Below, piece by piece: positions 50,381 through 60,470 of a stretch of 64,000 nt of DNA. The stretch comes from Membranipora membranacea (lineage: Eukaryota > Bryozoa > Gymnolaemata > Cheilostomatida > Membraniporidae). The stretch is from positions 16,304,001-16,368,000 of the forward strand of contig OU612068.1 of assembly GCA_914767715.1 (NCBI GenBank), written 5' to 3'. The notes beneath the pieces are model-generated. The model had not been told where the DNA came from and made no database searches. It worked only from the letters and a program-made list of their open reading frames with translations. A program made the translations under genes and the position numbers. Numbering within the stretch: position 1 is the stretch's first letter; every line of letters begins with the position of its first letter.

Positions 50381-51151
50381 TTATGAGTATTTATGAAAAA
50401 GGATTTTTCTGCAAAGAGCAGTATTAGATTTAGGGAGGGTCGTGGTTTTATGATGGTGCCTGTCATTTGTTGCTAGGTGATGTATATGATGGTGATGTGG
50501 ATGGCTGGTGTTCTTTCTCACATTATTGACATACTTTAGGCAGCATATGTCCAGATAAACACTTAGTTCTGTTAAATGTAATGCTACAAGACGCTCATAA
50601 TAATGTTCTAACCATGGCAAAATAACCCTGAGACATAACTTCTGTAATCGTAAGTCTGTAATCTCTTTGTCCCCTTTTGATAAGTATGGGAACCAACTTG
50701 GTGCTGCGTACGAGATCACTGACAGAACTCTGGATCGATAAAATGTGGCCAGACTAGACGTGGAGACCCCAGCTTTCCTGAGCCGAATAATGGCATGCAC
50801 AGCTGGCCTTAACTTACTTATTACAGAGTCAACGTGAGCCCTGAATCTCATATGATTGTCAAAGCAAACCCCTAAAAGTTTGACTGATGAATTTTGTGAG
50901 ATGGGCATGTCATTTATCCTGATAGGATCACAGATGATGTTCTTTTGAAGGGTTAGAGTCAGTGATTGTGACTTAGTGACGTTTAACAGCATTGAATTTT
51001 CTTCACACCAGCTTGCCGCATAATCAGCTGCAGACTGTAGAGGATTGTCATGAAATACGAGAGATGCTTTATGAGATGTAGAGTTTTCTATGTGCACTTC
51101 CGAGATTTCTACCATATTATAAACTGTAGCGAAAGCACTCATAAACATCAT
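50381..51151 (-). mobile_element. LINE reverse transcriptase, C-terminal part
   Basis: One open frame of 256 residues on the minus strand covers the region after the catalytic motif of a non-LTR reverse transcriptase: CEENSMLLNVTKSQSLTL, VKLLGVCFDNHMRFRAHVDS, FYRSRVLSVISYAAPSWFPY, LRLQKLCLRVILP. It ends in a His-rich stretch. The catalytic fingers, YADD and endonuclease are missing, so this is a 5'-truncated copy. It points away from the related copy at 51451-53244, with only about 300 bases between them. Confidence 0.88.
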
Positions 51152-51450
51152 GTACAGCTTACAAAAACTAATGGGGAGGGCAGTCCAGGCTTCATGTGGT
51201 CGCTACAACAGTGTTCAAAGCTTTTGTTAAAAAATAACGGATGTAGAATCTCATAGAATTTGTTGTATTACGTTAACCTTGTCACTTAGCCAAAAACAGT
51301 GGCTACTTGACAATGTTACTATACTGTGTGGCAAATAAGTGCAAATTTATCCCCCCCCCCTCCTGTAGATTATCATTTGATGCATATACCATAGGCCTGC
51401 ATCCTTGCTATGAATTTATGGATCGGTGGTAAAATACATAGCGTGGCTAC

Positions 51451-53244
51451 TTGTGGAGATATGCCATCAGTATAAAGCTTTGTGTCAGGATCTGGCAGCT
51501 TTTACGTTATGATCTCGCCAGAAAGCTACGCAACGCCAAGACTAAAGCCAGTAAACGGGGAGACAACACTGCCAAATTCTTCTCGAAGCTGCTAAAAAAC
51601 CATCTGAGAAAGTCTAAGCGCAAGTGGATAAGTCAAAAACTGAGTATTAATAACTCAAAGTCAATGTGGAGTACCATAAAGATCCAGAGCTGCAAAGAAA
51701 AAACAACCAAAACTAAAAGTGTTTACACTATAAACGAAGAACTCATGAATCCTAAATCTGCCGCTGAAACCCTGAACACATACTTCACTGACATATCTGG
51801 CGTACCCACTGACATAGATATTGATTGTGTTACATCTGATCTTCCTGATTATGAGCTGACAGTCAGCATCGGCCAAGTCAAAGCCTGGATAAACCAGATC
51901 GATACGAGCTCATCCGACTACCCGTCGTGGGTCACCAAAATGTGCAGCAAAGATTTATGTGTTCCATTGTGCAATCTTATAAATCATTGTCTAAGATCTG
52001 GTGTTTTCCCTGATATCTGGAAAAAGGCTGAAATTGTGCCGTTTGAGAAAACTAAATGTGCCGAGAAACCTTCTGATTTTAGACCAATATCACTTTTATG
52101 GAATCTTGGTAAATGAGTTGAGAAAGCTATCATGTATTTTTATGCCCGTTCTGTTTTACCAACTCTCAGTGCTGGCCAGTTTGCATATCAAAAGGGTAGG
52201 TGTACTACTGATGCTATTCTATTAGCCGTCGATACCCTAACACGCATGTTGGATGAGCCAAAAGTGAATACCGTGCCTGCGACTTTCCTTGATATGTCCA
52301 AAGCCTTCGACAGGATGGATAAGGGCAAACTCATAGAAATGTTAGCCGATCGTGGTATAAACAAACGTCTGGTGCTGATCATACACAGTTTCCTTAGTCA
52401 ACGGCAGCAGAACGTCAAACTGGGCAGTGAGCATAGTTCCACACTCTCAACCAAGAATGGTACACCTCAAGGTACTCTCTTGGGTCCAATGTTCTGGCTG
52501 TTGTACATAGATACTCTGTCTCCTTCATGCACTACCATCAAGTACGCCGATGACGTGACACTCATACCATCTTCATCTAGCAAAAAGACCGAACAACTGC
52601 ATGGCAAGCTATAGACGATGGCCAATCCAACAAAATCAGTGAGCATGACGTTCTCAAATGTGCACAACAGTCAAAAGATCGAGCTGCACAGATTCTCAAT
52701 GAGCGGTGACGTTATTGGAAACGAGACAAGCACGAAGTTTTTAGGTGTCGTGATTGACAACAATCTGACATTCAAACAACACGTTGATCACCTCGTGAAA
52801 AAGACTAGACCAATAATTTATACACTGATAGACCTCAAACGATCTGGAATGCCTATCAGTGCACTGAAACATTTCTACATAGCATGCATCCGTCCCATTC
52901 TCCTGTATGCTTCTCCCTCCTGGTATTCCATGCTCTCTCAGCAACAAAGAATGAGGATCCTGCGTGTAGAAAATTTGGTACTCAAGGTTCTTGATCCGTG
53001 TGGTCTCGATTACAATGACCGAACAGCGAACATTGAGATACAACAAGTGCTTGATCTCCTCAACCAGACGAGCCAAGAGTACATGTGTAATATAGAAAAT
53101 AACACAGAGCACTGCCTTAATGGTGTGATGGCAAGTTACAAACCAACAACTGCTCCTCGAAGGTCAACTCGACTGGCCCAGAAACCAAGACCAAGGGCAC
53201 GCACCGCACTGAGGGCAAACTCTCCATTTTTATGTTACATGTGA
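51451..53244 (+). pseudogene. LINE reverse transcriptase, one frame broken by two stop codons
   Basis: A single frame runs for about 598 codons and is interrupted only by TGA at 52114-52116 and TAG at 52612-52614. Segments in order: thumb/linker region (KAWINQIDTSSSDYPS), KPSDFRPISLLWNLGK, GQFAYQKGRCTTDAILLAVD, ATFLDMSKAFDRMD, NGTPQGTLLGPMF, the catalytic KYADDVTLI, NPTKSVSMTFSN, TKFLGVVIDNNLTFKQHVD, RPILLYASPSWYS, and a basic C-terminus. The order is that of a non-LTR retrotransposon polymerase. The endonuclease part is absent. The few stops and lack of frameshifts point to a fairly recent loss. Confidence 0.92.
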
Positions 53245-54282
53245 GCTTTTGTTCCTCTTTTTAATTTCAATATGCAAAATAGTGCAAACTTTTTTTGCAT
53301 TTTTCTGATTGGAGATCATTAGTAGATTTTTTGATTTTATTATCAAAAGATTTGTGATCAATAAATAAAGCCCGATATATATATATATGCATTGATTGAC
53401 ATCCCAGTAACGACCTTCAAAAACTCAGGCAAGCTCACAGAATTATAATTTCAAGCTTCCTTGAAATGTGGTCCAGCGATCATACATGAATAGCGACACG
53501 CTTGCTTACGTTCAGATAAGTATCTTTCATCCATATAATATAATGCATTCTGCTGCCTGTAATGCAGTTTTGAGGAACTGGTGGAAAGATATTGCAATGC
53601 CACGGCAGCCTTAACCTTGAGAAGTCAATCTATGCTACTATGATAAGAAAATGGCAAACCCCTCAATAAATTGTGGCATCCGAAGCACATTTGCTGACAA
53701 TAAATGATATATGTTCTTTTTGCTGAAGCTCCCTGCAAGTGTGATAGAGACTTATGATTGGTGAAAGGTTTCATCCGATGACAATCACTACCGATCGTAC
53801 AGATAACCAAACTTTCAAAAATTCTTGCAATATATTATATATACTAGATGTCCCACAATGCACCTTTTTTGAAATTATCTGTCAGATCAGGTCAATGATG
53901 TTCCTTGGAATTCTATTACATTTAGTATTAAGTTTAACATCCTATTGCATGGAACCTCCCAGTTTGGTCCCTTGACACATAATTGTTTATGTCTTGTCCT
54001 AACATTTAGCAAATGGAACACCATGCTCCGGGTCTGAAAAAAATATTCTCCAATTACACAGCTGTGAATTTCCATACAATTCTTAGTTCCTTGTTCCAGA
54101 TTTGCATGGAATTCACCAGCACTCAACAAAGGAGCACAGTTTGTTTTATTTATTGATTAATTTAATGGAAAAGAAAACATAATTCTTGTGTGTCCACAGT
54201 GACAAAAACACATGTGACAATACGGGAATTCCACCATAAGGCTGAGTGGCTATAAATGGAGTAAAACGGATCATTTTTACAG
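53245..54282. other. Between LINE and second membrane exon; no firm gene
   Basis: The LINE 3' end may reach the TA simple repeat at about 53375-53390 (CCCGATATATATATATATGC). A short frame starting at ATG 53895 or 53898 reads a signal-peptide-like MFLGILLHLVLSLTSYC before a stop at 53973; it could belong to the ectodomain exon missing from the gene at 54283, but no good donor follows it. Confidence 0.3.
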
Positions 54283-54795
54283 TATGTCTCAAACATCCCA
54301 CATGTAAACATGTCACAACCTATCACACTGGTAATAACTGTGCCTTTAGTGGTCGTCTTTGGACTCATCTTGCTTGCTACACTTGTTAAGTTGTGCTGCT
54401 GTACCTTACCTTCAGCAGTTTGCAGTTGTGTCGATAACTACAAGAAAAAGAATCGCAGAAAAGCTGGTGTCGAAGGAGAATACTCTTCAGCAAACACGTT
54501 GCTCTCTGTGAAGGTTTCGGACAGTCATCAGCTGGAACCGTCAGCACCACCATTCTGTGTAGATGAACATCAACCTTACCAAGCAAACTACTGCGACACG
54601 ATAGATGCTAACAAACAACCACCGGCCTACTCGAGCCTTGCTGCCAACAGGACCTCAGTGAAAACAGTCCAGACACACTGTAGAGTAGTTGAACATAACA
54701 GCTGTTCTGAACAACCGCCTCGCTACTCTTCACTACACCTGAACACACTTGAGGTGCCAGCAGGAATACATTATACATATACAAACCATTCATGA
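54283..54795 (+). CDS. Membrane exon with Cys cluster, PSAPP and two PPxY motifs (partial), paralogue of 47229-47774
   Basis: The frame is open from an acceptor (TCATTTTTACAG, AG 54281-54282) through ATG 54310 to TGA 54793-54795; 161 residues from that ATG. The helix ITLVITVPLVVVFGLILLATLV is followed by KLCCCTLPSAVCSC, a basic stretch (KKKNRRK), then EPSAPPF, QPPAYSSL and QPPRYSSL. PPxY motifs recruit NEDD4-family ligases and PSAP-type motifs can bind the ESCRT-I protein TSG101, so a role in ubiquitin-driven endosomal sorting is a reasonable inference. Exon layout matches the paralogue: acceptor in the same phase just before the helix, and a donor (GTGAGC at 54812) 16 bases after the stop. 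An upstream ectodomain exon is likely but not found. Confidence 0.72.
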   Translation, partial: YVSNIPHVNMSQPITLVITVPLVVVFGLILLATLVKLCCCTLPSAVCSCVDNYKKKNRRKAGVEGEYSSANTLLSVKVSDSHQLEPSAPPFCVDEHQPYQANYCDTIDANKQPPAYSSLAANRTSVKTVQTHCRVVEHNSCSEQPPRYSSLHLNTLEVPAGIHYTYTNHS

Positions 54796-55434
54796 AGACA
54801 AATACCATGAGGTGAGCATACCTTTGACTGAACCATAGCCTCATTTAATTATTTGCATCATTCACTTGTGCTTGTTCTATTCAAGCGATAAGTTGAGGTA
54901 TGGGCTATGATTTTTGCCACCATGTGCATGGTGAATTTAATAGTACATACTAAGAGAACAAAATCGATAATCCTGCGGTCCAACTTACTTTCAGGATTTC
55001 AGGAACACCAGATCGATTTTATCATTGGTCTGTTCTCACTGGGAATTCCAGAGAATTGCATTATGGGATACTGATCAACATGCCATAACAAATTTTTGTG
55101 CTTGAGACTAAAGTCATTTTAATCTTTGTTCTTATGCAGATTGATGTAAAAGCTGATATCAGCAGAAAGCCTTCAAATTTGAAGCTGCAATCTGTTTGTT
55201 CTAAGCGACAAGACTGATGTTTCAACAAAGCCTGGTCACTGACAGAGGGTATGAACAGACCAACTTACAGACTCTTCGAGGCAACTTGTGATATTCTATG
55301 CTTGATGTCATTGTCTATGTCTGATGTTCATGATAACATGGTTAGAGCTTGCTGTCTAGAATTACTTCACTAGACGAGCATTTTTGGCAATACCACCAAA
55401 GGTTGTTTTATGATATATAGATGGAGGATACCCA

Positions 55435-55460
55435 TAGACTTAATAATATTATTAAGTCTA
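55435..55460. repeat. Perfect 26-base palindrome
   Basis: TAGACTTAATAAT and its complement meet without a loop. Confidence 0.85.
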
Positions 55461-55617
55461 TTATGATACCTCATGATGCAAGCAGAATTTAAAAACTTTT
55501 CCAACGTAAAGAAATGAATATTTTGTTTTGTGTTTTGGTAGAACCAAGTTATTATACAGAAGGATATATCATTTCATCATGTATTTATTTCATTTTTTCA
55601 TTAGTTTCTATGATAAA

Positions 55618-55623
55618 TAATAA
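55618..55623 (+). promoter_or_regulatory. Candidate polyadenylation signal of the 54283 gene
   Basis: AATAAA followed by an A-run; it lies about 820 bases after the stop codon, which fits a 3' untranslated region containing an intron. Confidence 0.4.
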
Positions 55624-56234
55624 AAAAAACCTTGACTTTATGTATGGCTAAATTACTGTTCTCATCATAACAATATCATGTCGAAAGTTTTTTTTAATTG
55701 TTATCAAATAAAACAGCAAATCAAAAGTTTCCCACTCACTCTGTTTTTATCTTTCTGTATTCTCCTTATTGTACTGTGGGAAAAGGGAGGTCAGAATTGT
55801 CATTAACATTTGGTACACAAAATCCCTTGCTGAATAAAAACAGTTATAAATGATTGTAGAAATAACCATATACTGGCCGCGTTCATTGACTCTTGGTCTT
55901 TAATAATGTTGGGTCTATCTTGATGATCATGTGCCAGCTGCCGTGGTTGAAACTTTAAGTAGAAAACCTTTTTTTTTCTCCGGGCTCTACAGATTTATGA
56001 TATATCTAATAAAATGACAAATTCAAGCATCATTTCTTTGAATATTTCATCACTGAGGGATATTAAAAGGGTATAAAGAACTCATAGAGGCGATCACAGG
56101 ATTTTGTACTCCTCTTTTAAGACAGTGTAAAAATGATTAGCAATCCACAAGATATCCAGTGATCTTAGAAGTGCATTTTTAGTCAGGGGTGAGAACAGAA
56201 TACGATAAGGTCAGATATAGAGCAGCGTTTTAAG

Positions 56235-56541
56235 TTCCAGGTTTTGTTCTCAACATTGTTGGGAATTACAACATTATTTGTTCGTTTATGGAAACTATAA
56301 TCATTAACAACACTTCACCGTTGCTTACTGGCTAAATCATCAGTGTCACCTGCCATTGGCTGATTTCCATTACCCCTTCTTCATTTCTATGAAGGATTGC
56401 TGCACCACTCAATTAGGTTGATTATGGCCTCAAACTACAAAGAGACATTCTAGTCTGTGGGATGTAGTATACTCATCGTAAGAGTATTTTAGGGCACCTT
56501 GTGACCATTTTTTAGAGGGGCCAGCTGAAACATTCCAGGTT
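56235..56541 (+). mobile_element. 285-base dispersed repeat, copy 2, with 9-base flanking duplication
   Basis: The sequence shared with 45908-46191 runs from 56247 to 56533. TTCCAGGTT lies on both sides (56235-56243 and 56533-56541), which looks like a target-site duplication. The inner ends read TGTT...AACA, like a solo LTR, but the duplication is longer than LTR elements usually make. The class is therefore open. Confidence 0.8.
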
Positions 56542-56620
56542 CCAGTTAGAGAGCAGAAACTTTTACATCACACACAACATATTGCTAAGTCAGCAGCCAT
56601 TACTTACACATGAATATAAA

Positions 56621-56780
56621 TAGGAGTAGGAGGTGGCTCAGTTGGTCAGAGCGCCGTTCCTTTGGCATGCAATTGTTGAAGGTCGTGGGTTCGACTCCCA
56701 TTGCAGCTCACCAACTACTGGGGTTGGGTTGGCCCCCCAGGTGTGCTCCGACCTGCCTGCAAACAGAGAGCAACCTGACG
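56621..56780 (+). mobile_element. tRNA-derived SINE, 3'-truncated copy (family A)
   Basis: Head with A box (GTGGCTCAGTTGG at about 56633) and B box (GGTTCGACTCC at about 56689), then the shared body CCCCAGGTGTGCTCCGACCT and CTGCAAACAGAGAGCAACCT. The similarity to the copy at 28517 stops near 56780. The open frame across it is a by-product of the repeat. Confidence 0.85.
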
Positions 56781-57814
56781 CAGAAATTGAGGCCTTCTTA
56801 TATTTCACCGTCCATGCTTAGAGATGTGGCGTGTGATAAGACAACTCGATTTTATTCAACCATTTTTTTAATCACCCATATTCATATGATGAAGGCGTTG
56901 ATATCAGTGGTTCTATTTGATCAGTCCACACAAAATTCCATAAAATTTGTCCACAAAACGGGAAGAAATTGATATAAAAGACTATCCGAATTCCAAAATT
57001 ATTTCCCAAATTATGTCCCTAGGAGTTTTCAACGGTGCAGATTCTGAATCAAAAGTCATGTTTAACCTATTATAAGCGGTTTTCAAGATAACCTTCTTTT
57101 CAGCTCCTTTTTCCTATGCGGCATGGGTTAAAAAGTACAAAACTGCAGAGAGGACAACTCGGAATAGAGGCTCAAATTGGAGCTCAGCAAACTATCTAAT
57201 TGTATAAATAAAACAATCCAACCATAATTATAAGTCTCAGTTTGATCATGATTCATCATGAAATTGATGAGGAAAGTTCCATCATTAATCCAATTAGTGA
57301 GTGTGGAATATTTATACATCAATAGAATGGAAGAGTGCCAAAATGCGTTGGGTTTTCCCTTCAATATTCCGGTCAAAGCAAAAAGTTACAACAACATCTT
57401 TTGTTCCCATTGTTTAAAATCAATGGTCCAATTACATAGTATACTAAGCTGTGATCAATGTAATTTTTAATCTTGTAATCAAACACTGTTATGTGGTAAC
57501 AACGCTAAAGGTTTCCACTCTATGCGGAATCAAGAATGGACATGTCCCGTGACAGAATGGAAATATACAGCCCAAAAGAAAAACAACTATCAAGTTTGAA
57601 AATCTGAAGAAGCGCCTTCATGTGAAGAAAAATAGTCTGTGACAGATGAAAACATGTTTTGAAATTTAGCAAACCCTCCTACCTAATGTGTGTCCCCCTA
57701 TTTCACAGTATGTTTCTATTTTAATATAAATTCTGATATTGTATCTAGCAAATCATGTTTAATACACACTATCTTTAATTTTAAGCTTATCATGCCAAAC
57801 AGACAATATCTACA
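56781..57814. other. Upstream of the exon array; no gene seen
   Basis: Low-complexity AT-rich DNA with short frames only. It may contain the promoter of array copy 1. Confidence 0.35.
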
Positions 57815-57916
57815 CACCGATACTCTTTGCGTCTAACAATGAGTTGAAGTTGTGTAATGGCACAACAGCGACGGTGCGTCATTGCTAAATTGACAGCGAG
57901 TTAACAAAGCAGCACA

Positions 57917-58081
57917 ATGGATTATTCTTTGATTGTTGATTCTATTCTTGTGAATGCAGTTCTGTTCTGCACATCTTTGGGTGGTGTCTTCTTGTGGACT
58001 ACGTCCCTCTTTATCAAACCATTAGCTCTTCTTGTGGTTGTCAACATGATGCTCTATCTCAGAGTTCTCACCATTGTGTAA
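57917..58081 (+). CDS. Array copy 1: 54-residue membrane-hairpin frame or first exon
   Basis: ATG 57917 to TAA 58079-58081, 54 residues, two hydrophobic stretches (SILVNAVLFCTSLGGVFLW and KPLALLVVVNMMLYL). A donor GTAAGT starts at 58078, so the TAA lies within the donor. The start context is CACAATGG, weaker than in the other copies. No following exon is found before copy 2. Confidence 0.6.
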   Translation: MDYSLIVDSILVNAVLFCTSLGGVFLWTTSLFIKPLALLVVVNMMLYLRVLTIV

Positions 58082-58383
58082 GTATGACTGATATATTTGA
58101 TTCGTCTACCCTTGTCTTATTTTGAGTACAATATATTATCTCTTTCAGCAAGGTGAGCACAGGTTTAGATAGTGTAGTCTTATTAAAGAAAAACTTCAGA
58201 TGGTTTATCTAATGACTAGTTCTTTAAGAAAAGTAAAGGCTTTGATTTGGTTTAATTTATTTTGCAACACAGAAAAAAACTCACCGATACTCTTTGCGCC
58301 AAACAATGAGTTTAAGTTGTGTAATGGCGCAACAACGACGAAGCGTCATTGTTAAATTGTCAGCGAGTTAACAAAGCAGCACC

Positions 58384-58548
58384 ATGGATTATTCTCGTAT
58401 TGTTGATTGTATTCTTGTGAATGCAGTTCTGTTCTGTACACCTCTGGGTGGTGTCTTCTTGTGGACTACGTCCCTCTTTATCAAACCGTTAGCTCTTCTT
58501 GTGATTGTCAATATGATGCTCTATCTCAGAGTTCTCACCATTGTGTAA
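58384..58548 (+). CDS. Array copy 2: membrane-hairpin frame or first exon (long unit)
   Basis: ATG 58384 in a strong ACCATGG context, exon end 58544 if spliced, stop 58546-58548 if not. It differs from copy 1 at Arg5, Cys9, Pro20 and Ile40. It belongs to a 762-base unit with the extra segment at 58677-58775. Confidence 0.6.
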   Translation: MDYSRIVDCILVNAVLFCTPLGGVFLWTTSLFIKPLALLVIVNMMLYLRVLTIV

Positions 58549-58676
58549 GTGCGACTGATATATTTGAATCGTCTACCCTTGTCTTATTTTGAGTACGATA
58601 TATCATCTCTTGCTGTAAAGTCATGCAGTTATTTTTGTTTTTTTTTAATTGTGTTTTTATTGTCACCCTCAATAAG

Positions 58677-58775
58677 GATCTGATTGAAAATGTCGGTCAA
58701 TATATTAACCACAAAAGGAAGCGTCTTTTTATAGGCATCATCACTGAGATACCAGAAGTTAGACAAGAAGTTGTG
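58677..58775 (+). other. Exon-like segment found only in the long array units (copy 2)
   Basis: An AG (58675-58676) precedes and GTGAGC (58776) follows a 33-codon open stretch, DLIENVGQYINHKRKR then IGIITEIPEVRQEVV. The copy at 60372-60470 is identical, while neighbouring T-runs differ in length. Joined to the GTAAGT donor of the first exon it would meet a stop at once; only the GTGTAA site three bases earlier keeps it in frame. It may be an alternative exon or the relic of an old second exon. Confidence 0.4.
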
Positions 58776-59145
58776 GTGAGCACAGGTTTAGAAAGTGTAG
58801 TCTTATCAGAAAAAACTTTTGATGTTTTATTTATCTAACGACTAGTTCTTCCAGCAACACAAAGGCTTTGACTTGTCTACCCTTGTCCTATTCTAGGTGC
58901 AGTCTTTTTCATAAACTTATGTATATATGGTGAGCACAGGTTAAGAAAGTGTCCTCTTATTTAATAATTTATCTAATGTCTAGTTCTTCAAGAAACGTTA
59001 AAGCTTTGATTTGAATTTATTTAGCTAGACAGACAAAAACTCACACCGATATTCTTTGCGTCTAACAGTGAGTTGAAGTTGTGTAATGGCGCAACAGCGA
59101 CGGTGCGTCATTGCTAAATTGTCAGCGAGTTAACAAAGCAGCACC

Positions 59146-59310
59146 ATGGATTATTCTCTTATTGTTGATTGTATTCTTGTGAATGCAGTTCTGTTCTGTA
59201 CACCTTTGGGTGGTGTCTTCTTGTGGACTACGTCCCTCTTTATCATACCATTAGCTCTTCTTGTGGTTGTCAACATGATGCTCTATCTCAGAGTTCTCAC
59301 CATTGTGTAA
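59146..59310 (+). CDS. Array copy 3: membrane-hairpin frame or first exon
   Basis: ATG 59146 (ACCATGG), exon end 59306, stop 59308-59310 if unspliced. Ile replaces Lys at residue 34, removing the only charge between the two hydrophobic stretches. Confidence 0.6.
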   Translation: MDYSLIVDCILVNAVLFCTPLGGVFLWTTSLFIIPLALLVVVNMMLYLRVLTIV

Positions 59311-59612
59311 GTATGACTGATATATTTGATTCGTCTACCCTTGTCTTATTTTGAGTACAATATATTATCTCTTTCAGCAAGGTGAGCACAGGTTTAGATA
59401 GTGTAGTCTTATTAAAGAAAAACTTCAGATGGTTTATCTAATGACTAGTTCTTTAAGAAAAGTAAAGGCTTTGATTTGGTTTAATTTATTTTGCAACACA
59501 GAAAAAAACTCACCGATACTCTTTGCACCAAACAATGAGTTTAAGTTGTGTAATGGCGCAACAACGACGAAGCGTCATTGTTAAATTGTCAGCGAGTTAA
59601 CAAAGCAGCACC

Positions 59613-59777
59613 ATGGATTATTCTCGTATTGTTGATTCTATTCTTGTGAATGCAGTTCTGTTCTGCGCACCTCTGGGTGGTGTCTTCTTGTGGACTACGT
59701 CCCTCTTTATCAAACCATTAGCTCTTCTTGTGATTGTCAACATGATGCTCTATCTCAGAGTTCTCACCATTGTGTAA
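59613..59777 (+). CDS. Array copy 4: membrane-hairpin frame or first exon
   Basis: ATG 59613 (ACCATGG), exon end 59773, stop 59775-59777 if unspliced. Arg5 and Ala19 distinguish it. Its 467-base unit is almost the same as those of copies 1 and 3. Confidence 0.6.
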   Translation: MDYSRIVDSILVNAVLFCAPLGGVFLWTTSLFIKPLALLVIVNMMLYLRVLTIV

Positions 59778-60079
59778 GTATGACTGATATATTTGATTCG
59801 TCTAGCCTTGTCTTATTTTGAGTACAATATATCATCTCTTTCAGCAAGATGAGCACAGGTTTAGATAGTGTAGTCTTATTAAAGAAAAACTTCAGATGGT
59901 TTATCTAATGACTCGTTCTTTAAGAAACGTAAAGGCTTTGATTTGGTTGAATTTATTTTGCAACACAGAAAAAAACTCACCGATACTCTTTGCGCCAAAC
60001 AATGAGTTTAAGTTGTGTAATGGCACAACAACGACGAAGCGTCATTGTTAAATTGTCAGCGAGTTAACAAAGCAGCACC

Positions 60080-60244
60080 ATGGATTATTCTCTTATTGTT
60101 GATTGTATTCTTGTGAATGCAGTTCTGTTCTGTACACCTCTGGGTGGTGTCTTCTTGTGGACTACGTCCCTCTTTATCAAACCGTTAGCTCTTCTTGTGA
60201 TTGTCAATATGATGCTCTATCTCCGAGTTCTCACCATTGTGTAA
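60080..60244 (+). CDS. Array copy 5: membrane-hairpin frame or first exon (long unit)
   Basis: ATG 60080 (ACCATGG), exon end 60240, stop 60242-60244 if unspliced. Like copy 2 it has the 762-base unit. Confidence 0.6.
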   Translation: MDYSLIVDCILVNAVLFCTPLGGVFLWTTSLFIKPLALLVIVNMMLYLRVLTIV

Positions 60245-60371
60245 GTGTGACTGATACATTTGAATCGTCTACCCTTGTCTTATTTTGAGTACGATATATC
60301 TTCTCTTGCTGTAAAGTTATGCAGTTATATTTGTTTTTTTTAATTGTGTTTTTATTGTCACCCTCAATAAG

Positions 60372-60470
60372 GATCTGATTGAAAATGTCGGTCAATATAT
60401 TAACCACAAAAGGAAGCGTCTTTTTATAGGCATCATCACTGAGATACCAGAAGTTAGACAAGAAGTTGTG
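60372..60470 (+). other. Exon-like segment of the long array units (copy 5)
   Basis: Identical to 58677-58775 across all 99 bases, with the same AG before and GTGAGC after. The downstream frame diverges by one added A. Confidence 0.4.

Larger units (their letters stand above)
54812..56243. other. 3' region of the membrane gene; no further gene seen
   Basis: The likely spliced 3' untranslated region ends near AATAAA at 55618-55623. A perfect 26-base palindrome without loop lies at 55435-55460 (arms TAGACTTAATAAT). Confidence 0.4.

Noticed and set aside
53895-53975. Signal-peptide exon for the gene at 54283
   Set aside because: The hydrophobic leader is suggestive, but no acceptable donor in phase 0 follows before the stop.
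56610-56972. 120-codon frame over the SINE
   Set aside because: It lies on the tRNA-like head and body of the SINE; no other evidence of coding.
58407-58592. Cys/Ser-rich 61-codon frame repeated at 58407, 59169 and 60103
   Set aside because: It starts at TTG and is a shifted frame of the membrane exon. The ATG frame is the one that matches the 61206 exon in phase.
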